A stretch of DNA of 64,000 nt from Martelella sp. AD-3 (GTDB lineage Bacteria; Pseudomonadota; Alphaproteobacteria; Rhizobiales; Rhizobiaceae), in NCBI RefSeq assembly GCF_001578105.1, contig NZ_CP014275.1, positions 3,476,501-3,540,500 on the forward strand. Direction: 5' to 3'. The position numbers and the translations under genes were made by a program. Shown in pieces: positions 1 through 8,078 of the stretch. Positions within the stretch are counted from its first letter, which is position 1. Each line of letters begins with the position of its first letter. The notes beneath the pieces were generated by a model. The model did no database searches, was not told the origin of the DNA, and saw nothing but the letters and a program-made list of their open reading frames with translations.

Positions 1-149
1 TGAGCACTCATCTTGCCAGGGGCGAATGTTGTATTGTATTTTCATTCAACTTATCATACAATTTTTGAAGAAGAGGTGCTTCTGTCGTTCGGCATAAACA
101 GTTCGCAGCCGGCGTCAGGGCCGATGCCTGACCTCAAAGGGGATGAATT
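1..149. promoter_or_regulatory. Leader of GntR gene with inverted repeat
   Basis: This AT-rich stretch precedes the GntR-family gene. An inverted repeat ATTGTAT (33-39) and ATACAAT (56-62), separated by 16 bp, is the best candidate operator for autoregulation. On the minus strand an ATG at 11-9 opens a frame running off the left edge, so a divergent gene may begin here, but only three codons are visible and its ribosome site is poor. The regulatory reading is an inference from position and symmetry. Confidence 0.35.
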
Positions 150-911
150 TTGGCAACGCAAACCGCCGCACGCAATGGAACCCTGGTCCATAAGGTCAGC
201 GAGGCCTTGCGGCGGTCGATTCTGGACGGCGCGTTTCAGCCCGGCGACAAGCTCCCGAGCGAGGCCCGACTGACCCAGGAACATGGCGTCTCGCGCACCG
301 TGGTGCGCGAGGCCGTTGCCGCCCTCAGGTCCGACGGCCTCGTCGAGCCGCGCCAGGGCGCCGGCGTCTTCGTCCTCGACCCGATCTCCTTCGCCTTCAG
401 GCGCACCAATCCGATGGTCGATTCCGAGCGGATCTATACATCGCTCGAAATCCTCGAAGCGCGCACGCCGCTGGAAATCGAGGCGGCGGGGCTTGCCGCG
501 CTCAGGCGCTCGCCGGCGCAGGAGGAGGAGATTTTCGCCCGCCATGCCGAAGGCATTGCCGGGCGTCATGACGGCAAGGCCTGGAGCGAGGCCGATATCG
601 GCCTACATCTCGCCATCGCCAAGGCCACCAACAATCCGCTGTTTGCAACCTTCCTGGAAATGCAGGGCAAGGCGATCATCCCCCAGACGGGCCAGGTGAT
701 CGAAACCGACGACGGCGGAGAAGTCGCCTATCGCAACCTGCTGATCAAGGAACATGAGCGCATCATCTTCGCCATTTCCAACGGCGATGAACAGGGCGCG
801 CGCGATGCGATGCGGGAGCACCTCAAAGGCAGCCTCGGGCGCTATCGCAGCCTTCTGCGCGAGGAGCGCGTGCGCCATATGGCCAAGCTTCAGCAGGACA
901 GCGAAGCCTGA
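150..911 (+). CDS. GntR-family (FadR/FCD) transcriptional regulator
   Basis: A 253-residue regulator with an N-terminal winged helix-turn-helix (about residues 10-75; the segment KLPSEARLTQEHGVSRTVVR is the typical GntR recognition region) and a C-terminal FCD ligand-binding domain of the FadR subgroup (about 95-230). Such proteins usually repress sugar-acid or organic-acid catabolic genes and release DNA on binding a metabolite. The start is TTG at 150, preceded by AAAGGGGA (136-143). It converges on the DUF2264 gene, so its target is more likely a divergent gene off the left edge, plus itself through the repeat at 33-62. Family is clear; ligand unknown. Confidence 0.9.
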   Translation: MATQTAARNGTLVHKVSEALRRSILDGAFQPGDKLPSEARLTQEHGVSRTVVREAVAALRSDGLVEPRQGAGVFVLDPISFAFRRTNPMVDSERIYTSLEILEARTPLEIEAAGLAALRRSPAQEEEIFARHAEGIAGRHDGKAWSEADIGLHLAIAKATNNPLFATFLEMQGKAIIPQTGQVIETDDGGEVAYRNLLIKEHERIIFAISNGDEQGARDAMREHLKGSLGRYRSLLREERVRHMAKLQQDSEA

Positions 912-962
912 CCACCCCCGGATGGCGGGCCGTCATTCGGCTCCAGCCGCCCTTGTCCTTGC

Positions 963-2843
963 TCAGACAGTCACCCCGTTTTCGGCGCAGAGCGCCCTGA
1001 CCGCTTCCGGCAGGTCGACCGGCGGCAGCGCCTCCACAGGATCCGTCACGCCATAGACTGCGGTGGCGATGAAATGCTCACCGGCGGGAAATTCGCCCAC
1101 AAGCCGGGGGAACAGCGTGCGCGGAAAACGGATATTCGTGTTGGGCGCCGCGCGGATGATCTCGCCGGTCCGCGTCCCGGACAGGTCAATGATCGCCGAT
1201 GTGTGGGTCGGCGTTGCGATTACGGCGCGGCCGCTCTCATGCGAAAGCCCGCCGGCAAAGGCAGGGTCGCGCTCGCCGGTGCGGTCCACGGCAAAGCCGC
1301 CTTCGCTGACGAACAGCCTGTCCTTCGTGCTGATGCGATGCAGGCGGACATGCCAGCCGGCGCCGGCGAAATCGAGCCAGGTGTCGATCCGCAGCCGGTC
1401 ATCCGGCTGCCATGCGCCCCAGACCATGCCGTAGTCGACGCCCTCTTCGGTGATCACCGCACGCGAGAGGTAGCTCAGGCCGTCACGCGAGACGGCAAGG
1501 CCGCAATCCACCGCGCTGCGATCGGGATGGTCGGGCAGGGTCACATCCGCTTTCACCGAAAACCCGAAGGCGGATGAATAGGCGAAGCGGGCATATTTGG
1601 CATCATGGGCGCGGTGTTCGCGTCCGTCCTGCCCGCCCGTCAGCATCACCGCGTCGCCCGGAGCGCGCCTGAGGACAAAACCTGCCGCCGGCGAAAAGAC
1701 GCGGCCGCCGGGAAGCGCTTCCGGCGGCTCTTCCTCCGCCGCCCAGAAGGGATGATCCTCATCAAGCGCCAGCACGAGGAATGACTTCAGCGCCCAGTAA
1801 GGCGAGCCCGGCGCATTGTAGGATTCCGACATCAGCAGGTTCGGATAGGCATAACCGATGGAAAGCACGCCGTCCCGGTCGGCGATCGGCATTTTCGACC
1901 ACCAGCGCAGATGCCTCAACAAAAGGCCCTTAATCCGGCCCCAGGGCAGTACTTCCTCATCGGCAAAGGCGCAGGCCGCCCAGAAGGCGCCCTCGGCGAA
2001 ACGATAGGTCAGCGAGCGGCCGTGGGGCACGGCCGCGCCGTCATCGGCAAACCAGTGCTGAAAATCCTGCGCATAGACCCGGGCGCGCTCCCGGTAACGC
2101 GCCGCGTGGTCGGGAAAGATGTCGCCGGCATACCTGGCGACCATCAGTCCGTAGAAGTGCAGGGCCATCGGCAGGTAATAGTCGCGATGGCCCCACCGCC
2201 CGTCGCGATAGTAGCCGTCGCCGAGATAATAGGTCTCGATGCGCTCAAGTGCGGCCCGCACCGCTTCTTCAGACCATTGCCGGCCGACATTGCGGAGTCC
2301 GAGATTGACCAGCACGCGGAAGAACAGCCAATTATTGTCGGGCACCTCCCGCTCGTTGATCTTCAGGAGCCAGCGCTCGGCCTTGTCCTTGGCAGGCTCC
2401 GACATCGGCCGCCAGAAGCTTTCCGGCGCGACGAGCAGGGCAAGGGCGATGCCTGCCGTCTCGACCAGACGCTGGTCGAAATCACCGGGCTCGCCCCAGA
2501 ACTCTTCGTGGTTGACATCCATGCCGTGGGAAAAGCCCTCGACGAAACGCCGGCAATCCTCGAAATCGAACCCGCCGGCGACCAGCGGCACGATGCCCCA
2601 CAGAGGGCGGATGAAAGCCTCCATTTCGGCTGCATCGTCATCATAGTGGGCGGAGCCCGCCGAAAGTCGCAGCCTCGCATTGCCGGGTGAATACCACGGC
2701 ACGAGCGGCGCGTAGAAACCGGTGACGGCGGCCTGGAGATCGGCCTTGGTCTTGAGCGGGTTGCCGGCCATGGGATTGCAGTCCGCCATGCGCCGCACAA
2801 GCGGCTGGCGATCCCATTGCGAAAAAGACTGTCCGGAAACCAT
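963..2843 (-). CDS. DUF2264 domain-containing protein
   Basis: A 626-residue protein matching the DUF2264 family: the N-terminal half is an all-helical region rich in Trp and aromatic residues resembling an alpha/alpha toroid, and the C-terminal half looks beta-rich. No signal peptide is visible, so it should be cytoplasmic. The family is uncharacterised but often sits beside rhamnogalacturonan and pectin utilisation genes, and the fold suggests a glycoside hydrolase or lyase. The ATG at 2843 has GAGGAG upstream (2852-2858). Only 51 bp separate its stop from the convergent GntR gene. The pectin cluster lies 30 kb away, so a functional link is inference only. Confidence 0.8.
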   Translation of the reverse strand: MVSGQSFSQWDRQPLVRRMADCNPMAGNPLKTKADLQAAVTGFYAPLVPWYSPGNARLRLSAGSAHYDDDAAEMEAFIRPLWGIVPLVAGGFDFEDCRRFVEGFSHGMDVNHEEFWGEPGDFDQRLVETAGIALALLVAPESFWRPMSEPAKDKAERWLLKINEREVPDNNWLFFRVLVNLGLRNVGRQWSEEAVRAALERIETYYLGDGYYRDGRWGHRDYYLPMALHFYGLMVARYAGDIFPDHAARYRERARVYAQDFQHWFADDGAAVPHGRSLTYRFAEGAFWAACAFADEEVLPWGRIKGLLLRHLRWWSKMPIADRDGVLSIGYAYPNLLMSESYNAPGSPYWALKSFLVLALDEDHPFWAAEEEPPEALPGGRVFSPAAGFVLRRAPGDAVMLTGGQDGREHRAHDAKYARFAYSSAFGFSVKADVTLPDHPDRSAVDCGLAVSRDGLSYLSRAVITEEGVDYGMVWGAWQPDDRLRIDTWLDFAGAGWHVRLHRISTKDRLFVSEGGFAVDRTGERDPAFAGGLSHESGRAVIATPTHTSAIIDLSGTRTGEIIRAAPNTNIRFPRTLFPRLVGEFPAGEHFIATAVYGVTDPVEALPPVDLPEAVRALCAENGVTV

Positions 2844-3227
2844 GCCTTGAAACTCCTCGTATGCGCCCTGCCCCGATCCTCTGCGGCAGGTCTACCGCGA
2901 CGCAGCGACAAATGAAAGGGCTGTGCCCGAAGGCGTGCGGCCGCCCAGGGAACCGGTCGTCCGCTCGGCCGACGAGCACTGCGCGTCGCTCCCCGCAGCG
3001 TAGCGAATTTTTACAATGTAAGAAATAGCTAACTTTGAAGATCCGGAACTTATCGGACGCCGAAGTCCGGGCCGGCTTCGAAGCGTCCATTCGGTCGCGC
3101 CGAAGATGCGGGAAGCGGCTGGGAGACAGGCATTCTGGTTACCAGAGGGTTACCCCGTCCTTAGGCAAATTTTAAAAGTACCGCGCTAGCTTGACGGCAT
3201 AGGTTGTGAGTTTGTGTAGAGAGTACG
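2844..3227. other. 384-bp intergenic region before sciP
   Basis: No coding sequence is supported here. The left part would hold the promoter of the leftward DUF2264 gene and the right part the sciP promoter. The last 90 bp become AT-rich and contain two CtrA-like direct repeats (3139-3153 and 3161-3175), listed separately. Nothing else recognisable is seen. Confidence 0.6.
3139..3175 (+). promoter_or_regulatory. Two CtrA-like boxes upstream of sciP
   Basis: TTAG-N7-TTAA lies at 3161-3175 and a weaker TTAC-N7-TTAC at 3139-3153. The full CtrA recognition motif is TTAA-N7-TTAA(C), so the first box has one mismatch and the second one mismatch in each half. They end about 50 bp before the sciP start, a suitable distance for activation. 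In Caulobacter sciP is a direct CtrA target. Binding here is inferred, not shown. Confidence 0.5.
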
Positions 3228-3503
3228 ATGACCGAATTAGCCCGCGTTCGCGCAAAATACGTCATAGGCCCGGACGGCAGTCCGCTGACCGTGGCAGACC
3301 TGCCGCCCTCAAACACGAGACGCTGGGTCATCCGGCGGAAGGCCGAAGTTGTGGCGGCTGTGCGCGGCGGGCTTTTAAGTCTCGAGGAAGCGTGTGAGCG
3401 CTACTGCCTGACCGTCGAGGAATTCCTCTCCTGGCAGGCCTCGATCGACGATCACGGCCTTGCCGGCCTCAGGACCACCAGAATTCAGCAATACCGCAAC
3501 TGA
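3228..3503 (+). CDS. sciP: SciP, CtrA-antagonist cell-cycle regulator (DUF1153)
   Basis: A 91-residue protein of the DUF1153/SciP family. The body (about residues 28-85) is a helix-turn-helix resembling a transposase HTH, with the family-typical stretches TRRWVIRRKAEVVAAVR and the conserved SLEEACERYCLTVEEFLSW. In Caulobacter, SciP accumulates in G1, contacts CtrA at target promoters and blocks RNA polymerase recruitment. The length is normal. The ATG at 3228 has a short purine-rich ribosome site. It is followed by a strong terminator and faces the FliJ-like gene; ctrA lies 930 bp downstream, so repressor and partner are neighbours. Confidence 0.93.
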   Translation: MTELARVRAKYVIGPDGSPLTVADLPPSNTRRWVIRRKAEVVAAVRGGLLSLEEACERYCLTVEEFLSWQASIDDHGLAGLRTTRIQQYRN

Positions 3504-3545
3504 CGCGGCGCGACCCCTCGACCAAGGGTTCGGCCATCTCGAGAC

Positions 3546-3582
3546 AGCGCTTTCGTCCGCAAGGACGGCAGCGCTTTTTTTT
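3546..3582 (+). terminator. Rho-independent terminator of sciP
   Basis: AGCGCT (3546-3551) and GTCC pair with GGAC and AGCGCT (3570-3575) around a GCAA loop, followed by a run of eight T residues (3575-3582). It sits 43 bp after the sciP stop. Confidence 0.85.
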
Positions 3583-3596
3583 GTCGCCCGTCAACC

Positions 3597-3626
3597 AAAA
3601 AAGCCGCACCCGGCGGATGCGGCTTT
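3597..3626 (-). terminator. Rho-independent terminator of the FliJ-like gene
   Basis: Read on the minus strand, the stem GCCGCA (3618-3623) / TGCGGC (3603-3608) is followed by six T residues (A-run at 3597-3602). It lies 27 bp beyond the stop of the leftward FliJ-like gene, back to back with the sciP terminator. Confidence 0.85.
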
Positions 3627-3652
3627 CGCGCGTTCTTTTCGGCGCCAACGGT

Positions 3653-4003
3653 TCAGGCGCGTTTGCGGTTCGGTCCTTCCCGCAGCTCCAGCGCAGCGGC
3701 GCGCTCGTAATCGACTTCCATCTGGGCCAGTTCGGCTTCTGCGACCGCCTGCTGCTGGCGCAGGTCTGCCACCGAGACGGCCAGATTGTCTGCCCGCTGG
3801 CGGGCGGATTTGGCGAATGTAGAATAGGCGAAATGGGCGGGATCGGAAATCCCCGAGCGCTTTTCTTCCGCCGCGATCTGCTGCATGAGCTCGTCCGACA
3901 TGCGCGCGAACTCATCCATCATCAGTTGCAGTTGCTGTAACTGCCGCTTCTTTTCCTTCACCTGAAACGCCTTGAGACGCAACAGACTGTTTCGTGCCTT
4001 CAT
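3653..4003 (-). CDS. fliJ: FliJ-like flagellar export chaperone
   Basis: A 116-residue, highly charged, almost wholly helical protein with heptad-like coiled coils (about residues 8-55 and 70-110), matching the short FliJ-type proteins found beside ctrA in Rhizobiales. FliJ proteins are soluble parts of the flagellar type III export apparatus that work with the ATPase FliI and the gate FlhA. The ATG at 4003 is chosen because GGGGAG (4013-4018) is well spaced for it and too close to a TTG at 4009. It is divergent from ctrA and shares its upstream region, fitting CtrA control of flagellar genes. No other flagellar genes are in the window, so the role rests on family resemblance and context. Confidence 0.7.
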   Translation of the reverse strand: MKARNSLLRLKAFQVKEKKRQLQQLQLMMDEFARMSDELMQQIAAEEKRSGISDPAHFAYSTFAKSARQRADNLAVSVADLRQQQAVAEAELAQMEVDYERAAALELREGPNRKRA

Positions 4004-4436
4004 ACGCAAAACTCCCCGGCTGACGAACGCATTGCCGAAAGGCGCCCCCCTTCATGATTTCTGATTCGTTCTCCAGAACTTGGAAAGTGATTAACGAATT
4101 CGAAACCCCGGTAACCTTTCATTTACAGTCATCAATGATCATAGGGCGCATCACTTAAGGGTCGGTAAACCGAAAGCGGCAAAAAACCTAAAACTTGCGA
4201 GTCGAATGAATCACTTAGCCAGTTTGGTTAATCTTTTTTGTCGGGCCCGATGATCTAGAAAACATAATGATTTCAATGATATTGAAATGTTCATTAATGA
4301 ATTATGTTCGTATTGCCAAAATGAATCAGAATTTGTTAACCATTCAATGGCAGCTTCTAAATCAGGTCATCACTGAGTCCGTATCGCGTCGGGGCGACAT
4401 CAGACCTTTCATTTGCGGCGGTTCAAGGGGAAAGAC
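4004..4436. promoter_or_regulatory. ctrA / fliJ divergent control region with GANTC cluster
   Basis: This unusually AT-rich 433-bp region holds no gene. Five GANTC sites, the recognition sequence of the cell-cycle methylase CcrM, occur at 4063-4067, 4199-4203, 4208-4212, 4323-4327 and 4375-4379. A CtrA-like box TTAA-N7-TAAA lies at 4155-4169. In Caulobacter ctrA transcription is timed by GANTC hemimethylation and by CtrA feedback. The motifs are directly visible; their function here is inferred by analogy. Confidence 0.65.
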
Positions 4437-5138
4437 ATGCGGGTTCTTTTAATCGAAGACGACAGCGCCACGGCTCAGAGCATCGAGCTGATGCTGAAGA
4501 GCGAGAATTTCAACGTTTACACGACGGATCTCGGGGAAGAAGGCGTCGATCTCGGCAAGATCTACGACTACGACATCATCCTTCTCGATCTCAACCTCCC
4601 CGATATGTCGGGCTATGAAGTGCTGAAGGCGCTTCGGGTTTCGAAGATCGCCACGCCGATCCTCATCCTCTCGGGCATGTCCGGCACCGACGACAAGGTG
4701 CGCGGCTTCGGTTCCGGCGCCGACGACTACCTGACCAAGCCGTTCCACAAGGAAGAGCTGGTCGCGCGCATCCACGCCATCGTCCGCCGCTCCAAGGGCC
4801 ACGCCCAGTCGATCATCACCACCGGCGATCTGTCCGTCAACGTCGATGCCAAGACCGTCGAGGTCGACGGCCAGCGCGTCCATCTGACCGGCAAGGAGTA
4901 CCAGATGCTCGAGCTTCTTTCGCTCCGGAAAGGCACGACGCTGACCAAGGAAATGTTCCTCAACCATCTCTATGGCGGCATGGACGAGCCGGAACTGAAG
5001 ATCATCGACGTCTTTATCTGCAAGCTCAGGAAGAAGCTTGCAAACGCCGCCGGCGGCACCAATTTCATCGAGACCGTCTGGGGGCGCGGCTATGTTCTGC
5101 GCGAGCCCGACCAGCAGGAAATGCAGAAGCGGGCCTGA
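4437..5138 (+). CDS. ctrA: CtrA, master cell-cycle response regulator
   Basis: A 233-residue OmpR-family response regulator near-identical in layout to alphaproteobacterial CtrA. The receiver domain (residues 1-120) carries the acidic pocket EDD (7-9), phospho-acceptor Asp51 and the conserved Lys in LTKPFHKEE. The winged-helix DNA-binding domain (about 125-225) ends in the hallmark [15 protein letters not shown]. CtrA-P controls division, DNA methylation and flagellar genes and receives phosphate through CckA-ChpT. ATG 4437 is chosen over an in-frame ATG at 4413 because AAGGGGAAAG directly precedes it and it gives the conserved MRVLLIEDD start. The upstream region has GANTC sites and a CtrA-like box. 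Confidence 0.97.
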   Translation: MRVLLIEDDSATAQSIELMLKSENFNVYTTDLGEEGVDLGKIYDYDIILLDLNLPDMSGYEVLKALRVSKIATPILILSGMSGTDDKVRGFGSGADDYLTKPFHKEELVARIHAIVRRSKGHAQSIITTGDLSVNVDAKTVEVDGQRVHLTGKEYQMLELLSLRKGTTLTKEMFLNHLYGGMDEPELKIIDVFICKLRKKLANAAGGTNFIETVWGRGYVLREPDQQEMQKRA

Positions 5139-5168
5139 CCCCTTGATCCTCTCCCCTTCTCTAAAAAC

Positions 5169-5193
5169 GCGGCGCCCGGCGCCGCTTTTTTTT
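5169..5193 (+). terminator. Rho-independent terminator of ctrA
   Basis: The stem GCGGCG (5169-5174) / CGCCGC (5180-5185) with a CCCGG loop is followed by eight T residues (5186-5193), 30 bp after the ctrA stop. Confidence 0.9.
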
Positions 5194-5200
5194 GCGCCTG

Positions 5201-5300
5201 GAGCGCTGTGCGTCCACTCGGGCGCGCAAAGGATTGTCTAACGTGTTGAACACACGCACCGCGCTTTCCGAAAATCGATTCCGATTCTCTGGCTGGTGCC
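5201..5300 (+). repeat. Dispersed intergenic palindromic repeat, copy A
   Basis: About 100 bp that recur in inverted orientation at 63404-63506. Shared blocks include GAGCGC, GTGCGTCCA, the run GCGCAAAGGA/GCACAAAGGA, and the best-conserved CTTTCCGAAAATCGATTCC. The layout (palindromic blocks with a GTGCGTCC hairpin, strictly intergenic) resembles the RIME-type mosaic elements of rhizobia. This copy is more degenerate than copy B. It fills the gap between the ctrA terminator and the stop of the outer-membrane-factor gene. Confidence 0.75.
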
Positions 5301-5311
5301 CTGGCTGAGAC

Positions 5312-6706
5312 CTATTCGCCAGTTGCCTCTGTCACATCGTCACGCCTTTCGGCCGGCGGCGCGCAGAGCAGCCTGAGATCGGCCTTCAGCCTTTCGATCT
5401 TGTAGCGGGCCGCGCGGACGTCGGCACGGGCCTTCTCCACATCGTTTGCCGCCGCGCAACGCTCCGTCGGATCGGCGCTCTCCAGCAACGTCCGTGACCG
5501 CGCCAGAACGGAGCTTGCCGCGGCCAGTTCGCTTTCGGCGCCCGCGATCCCGAGTTTCAGCGAATCGAAATCGCTCATGAAGGCGCGTCGGTTGTCGCGC
5601 GCCGTCAGGATTGTGTCGAGCAGCGTCAGCCGCGCCTGCTGGGTCAAGCGCAGCGCATCGCCCTCGTCGATGATCGGCAGGACATAGGAGATCAGGAACT
5701 GAAGGTTGAAGCCGCCCGTCTGGGTCATGAAACTCGGGATGGACGTCGTCAGCCTTGTAAAACGAGACTGGCGCGCGATCGCGAGCTGGGCGGCGGCGGC
5801 CTCGACCAGAAGGTCCTCCAGCCGCTTCTTGCCGGAGCGGGCGAAACAGGCATCGGCATCCTCGCTTGTGACCGACGGATAGTCTTCAAGGGCATCCGTC
5901 AGAGAGCGGCCGGGAGCAACCGCGTAACCGCCCTCGGCAAGGCCGGAGAGGCCGAGCAGTTCGTCCCGCTTGGAAGCGAGCGAGCGGGAGACCGCCATTG
6001 CCTCCCGGCGGGCGGCATCGATCTCGTCCTTCAGCGTCTCAAGCTCCAGGGCGCTCGCATTTCCGAGCGCGACCTCGACCTCCTTGTCATCAACGCGGCA
6101 TTGCAGGCCCTTCCGCTTGAGCGAGACGCTTTCGCGCTGGAACTCGAGCGCGGTATAGTCGTTGTAGGTGTCGATCAGTTCGCGCGTGGCATTGCGCTGG
6201 GCCACTTGGTACTGGACCGGAATGAGGCGGCCGGCGACCTTCACCGTCTTGCGGTCGAGCCTCAGAAGGGCGCGCGAGATATCCCAGTTCACCCCGAGCA
6301 CGATGTTGGAAACGCTTTCCGGCGCCTCGAAATCGCCGGTAAAGGTCGAAATCTGCCGCGCCTCGGCGCTGACGCGCGGATAGCGGGCGGATTTCACCTT
6401 GTTGAGATCGAGCACGGCACGGGCGCGGGCGATGCGCGCGCGCATGAAATCCTTGCCCCTGGCATTCGCATGCGCGAGAAGGTCCGCAGGGCCGAGCGCC
6501 GCGCCGTCCTCGGGCGGATCCGGCGGCGGAGCCTCGAGTTCAGCCGCCATCACGTCGATACGCTGGGCGGTTTCCTTCAACTGGCTCGAGGCGCAGCCCG
6601 AAAGAGCGGCGGCTCCGAGAAGGGCGACGCCGGCGAACATGGCGCGGCGGGAGACCGGCCCTGCCCGGGCCTGCGGCCTCGAAAGGGATGCTCTCTGCTT
6701 AGTCAA
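5312..6706 (-). CDS. TolC-like outer-membrane lipoprotein
   Basis: About 464 residues. A lipoprotein signal (two Arg, then the hydrophobic AMFAGVALLGAAALSGC with lipobox Cys at residue 38) is followed by long charged helices (about 60-260 and 310-440) typical of the outer-membrane-factor (TolC/NodT) family. Such proteins form the outer-membrane duct of tripartite efflux or secretion machines. Start choice is uncertain: the TTG at 6706 overlaps the stop of the upstream gene and keeps the positive n-region of the signal; ATG 6640 would give a signal without charge, and ATG 6754 would overlap the upstream gene by 56 bp. It is the second gene of a two-gene operon with the membrane-fusion protein. 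No inner-membrane pump is present. Confidence 0.75.
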   Translation of the reverse strand: MTKQRASLSRPQARAGPVSRRAMFAGVALLGAAALSGCASSQLKETAQRIDVMAAELEAPPPDPPEDGAALGPADLLAHANARGKDFMRARIARARAVLDLNKVKSARYPRVSAEARQISTFTGDFEAPESVSNIVLGVNWDISRALLRLDRKTVKVAGRLIPVQYQVAQRNATRELIDTYNDYTALEFQRESVSLKRKGLQCRVDDKEVEVALGNASALELETLKDEIDAARREAMAVSRSLASKRDELLGLSGLAEGGYAVAPGRSLTDALEDYPSVTSEDADACFARSGKKRLEDLLVEAAAAQLAIARQSRFTRLTTSIPSFMTQTGGFNLQFLISYVLPIIDEGDALRLTQQARLTLLDTILTARDNRRAFMSDFDSLKLGIAGAESELAAASSVLARSRTLLESADPTERCAAANDVEKARADVRAARYKIERLKADLRLLCAPPAERRDDVTEATGE

Positions 6707-7907
6707 GAACGAAATCACCCGGGTTGAGGCCCGACAGGACGCGGATATAGTCATCGGAGATATCGCCGAGTTCGACCCTGATCAGTTTCTGCTCCTCGCC
6801 CTCGTCCTTGCGCACGAAGGTCTGGTCGTTCTTGATCACCACCGCGGAGACCGGCACGGCGGGCTCGGGCCTGACGCTCGGCTTGGCAAAGCGGCAGGTT
6901 GCCTGCCGGTTCAGGAGCGCGGGCCCCTCCGGGTCACGGAAAGCGACCTCCACCTCGGTCGAAAGCGCGCCGCGGTCGCGCTCCGCCGGATTTTCCAGCG
7001 CGCGAACGGCGGAGATCCCGGCAGATCGCGGTTTGCCGTCATCCGCCGGCGTGACCGTGATCTCGGCGTTGCGCACCAGGCGCATCTCGGCATTGCTGAA
7101 CTGCAGTCGGGCTCCGAGTTGCCCGGGATCGACGAGAAGGGCGAGCCGGTCGCCCTCATCCACCGTCAGCTTGCCGTCGACGGCCGTGGTGGTCTCAACA
7201 TCGACCAGCCGGCCGCCGGCCGTTGCCCTGACGACGGCATTGTCGAGCTTTTCCTCCGCCTCTGCGAGCGCGTTCTCGCGCTTGCGGACATCGTGGGTCA
7301 GGCGGATAACCTCAAGGTTTGCTTCCTGACGTTCCAGCGCGTTCACGCGCCGCTCGCGCTCAAGGGCGGCATCCGCTTCGTCCAGCTTGCGCCGGGCTTC
7401 CTGATAGCGCCCCAGCGCCAAGCGACCCTGCCCGTAAAGTCGTTTCATCTCTGCATACTGGTCGGCAAGATAGTCCCGCGTCGCCGCCTTTTCCGCCTCG
7501 TCGAGGCTGTGGATGGCGCGGGTGTTCTCCCGGTAGGATCCGGCACGATAGTCAAGCCGCGCCCTGATGTAGTCAAGGTCGAGGCGGATTTCCTCGGCAC
7601 GCCGCTCCAGCGCCTCGGTGTCGTAACGCGCGATGACGTCGCCCGGTGCCACCTCGCGGCCATCGGCGACGTCGAGTGTCAGACGTCCGGAGACGGGCGC
7701 GACCACCGCGACCGGCCGTCCAAAACCGATCTTGCAGCTGCGAAGGATCTCCTCGGGGAAGAGCCGCATCTCGACAGGCACGCGTCGCGCCTTTCGGGAC
7801 GGATCGGCAACGGCGATCTGGTAGGTCTGGTCCGCCAGGGCAAAGCCCGGCAAAACGGCAACAAGCGCGCCCGCTGCGAAGACCAGCGCGGATTTGACGA
7901 AGGACAC
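6699..7907 (-). CDS. HlyD-family periplasmic adaptor (membrane-fusion protein)
   Basis: About 402 residues. It starts at GTG 7907 with GAGGGAG (7914-7920), giving a clean signal peptide that ends in GFALA. It then has a lipoyl-like half (VAPVSGRLTLDVADGREVAPGD written in two pieces: VAPVSGRL and VADGREVAPGD), a long alpha-helical hairpin (about 105-220) and a beta-barrel region. Adaptors of this family join an inner-membrane transporter to a TolC-type duct. It overlaps the outer-membrane lipoprotein gene by a few bases, so the two should be co-translated. The inner-membrane component must be encoded elsewhere. Cargo is unknown; position inside the CtrA gene neighbourhood hints at envelope or surface export, but that is inference. 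Confidence 0.8.
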   Translation of the reverse strand: MSFVKSALVFAAGALVAVLPGFALADQTYQIAVADPSRKARRVPVEMRLFPEEILRSCKIGFGRPVAVVAPVSGRLTLDVADGREVAPGDVIARYDTEALERRAEEIRLDLDYIRARLDYRAGSYRENTRAIHSLDEAEKAATRDYLADQYAEMKRLYGQGRLALGRYQEARRKLDEADAALERERRVNALERQEANLEVIRLTHDVRKRENALAEAEEKLDNAVVRATAGGRLVDVETTTAVDGKLTVDEGDRLALLVDPGQLGARLQFSNAEMRLVRNAEITVTPADDGKPRSAGISAVRALENPAERDRGALSTEVEVAFRDPEGPALLNRQATCRFAKPSVRPEPAVPVSAVVIKNDQTFVRKDEGEEQKLIRVELGDISDDYIRVLSGLNPGDFVLD

Positions 7908-8078
7908 GGCAGGCTCCCTCGGAAACTGACGGAACGTCGGTGATCTCGATTCTCTCTCGAAACGCCGGACCAACAATTTTGTTTCAGCGCTTCACTACGC
8001 ATGAAAAATGAAGGCAAAGCGTGACGAAAATGGGATCACTGCCTGCTGCAGCGCAAAATTATGGCGCAGGCGAAGCGC

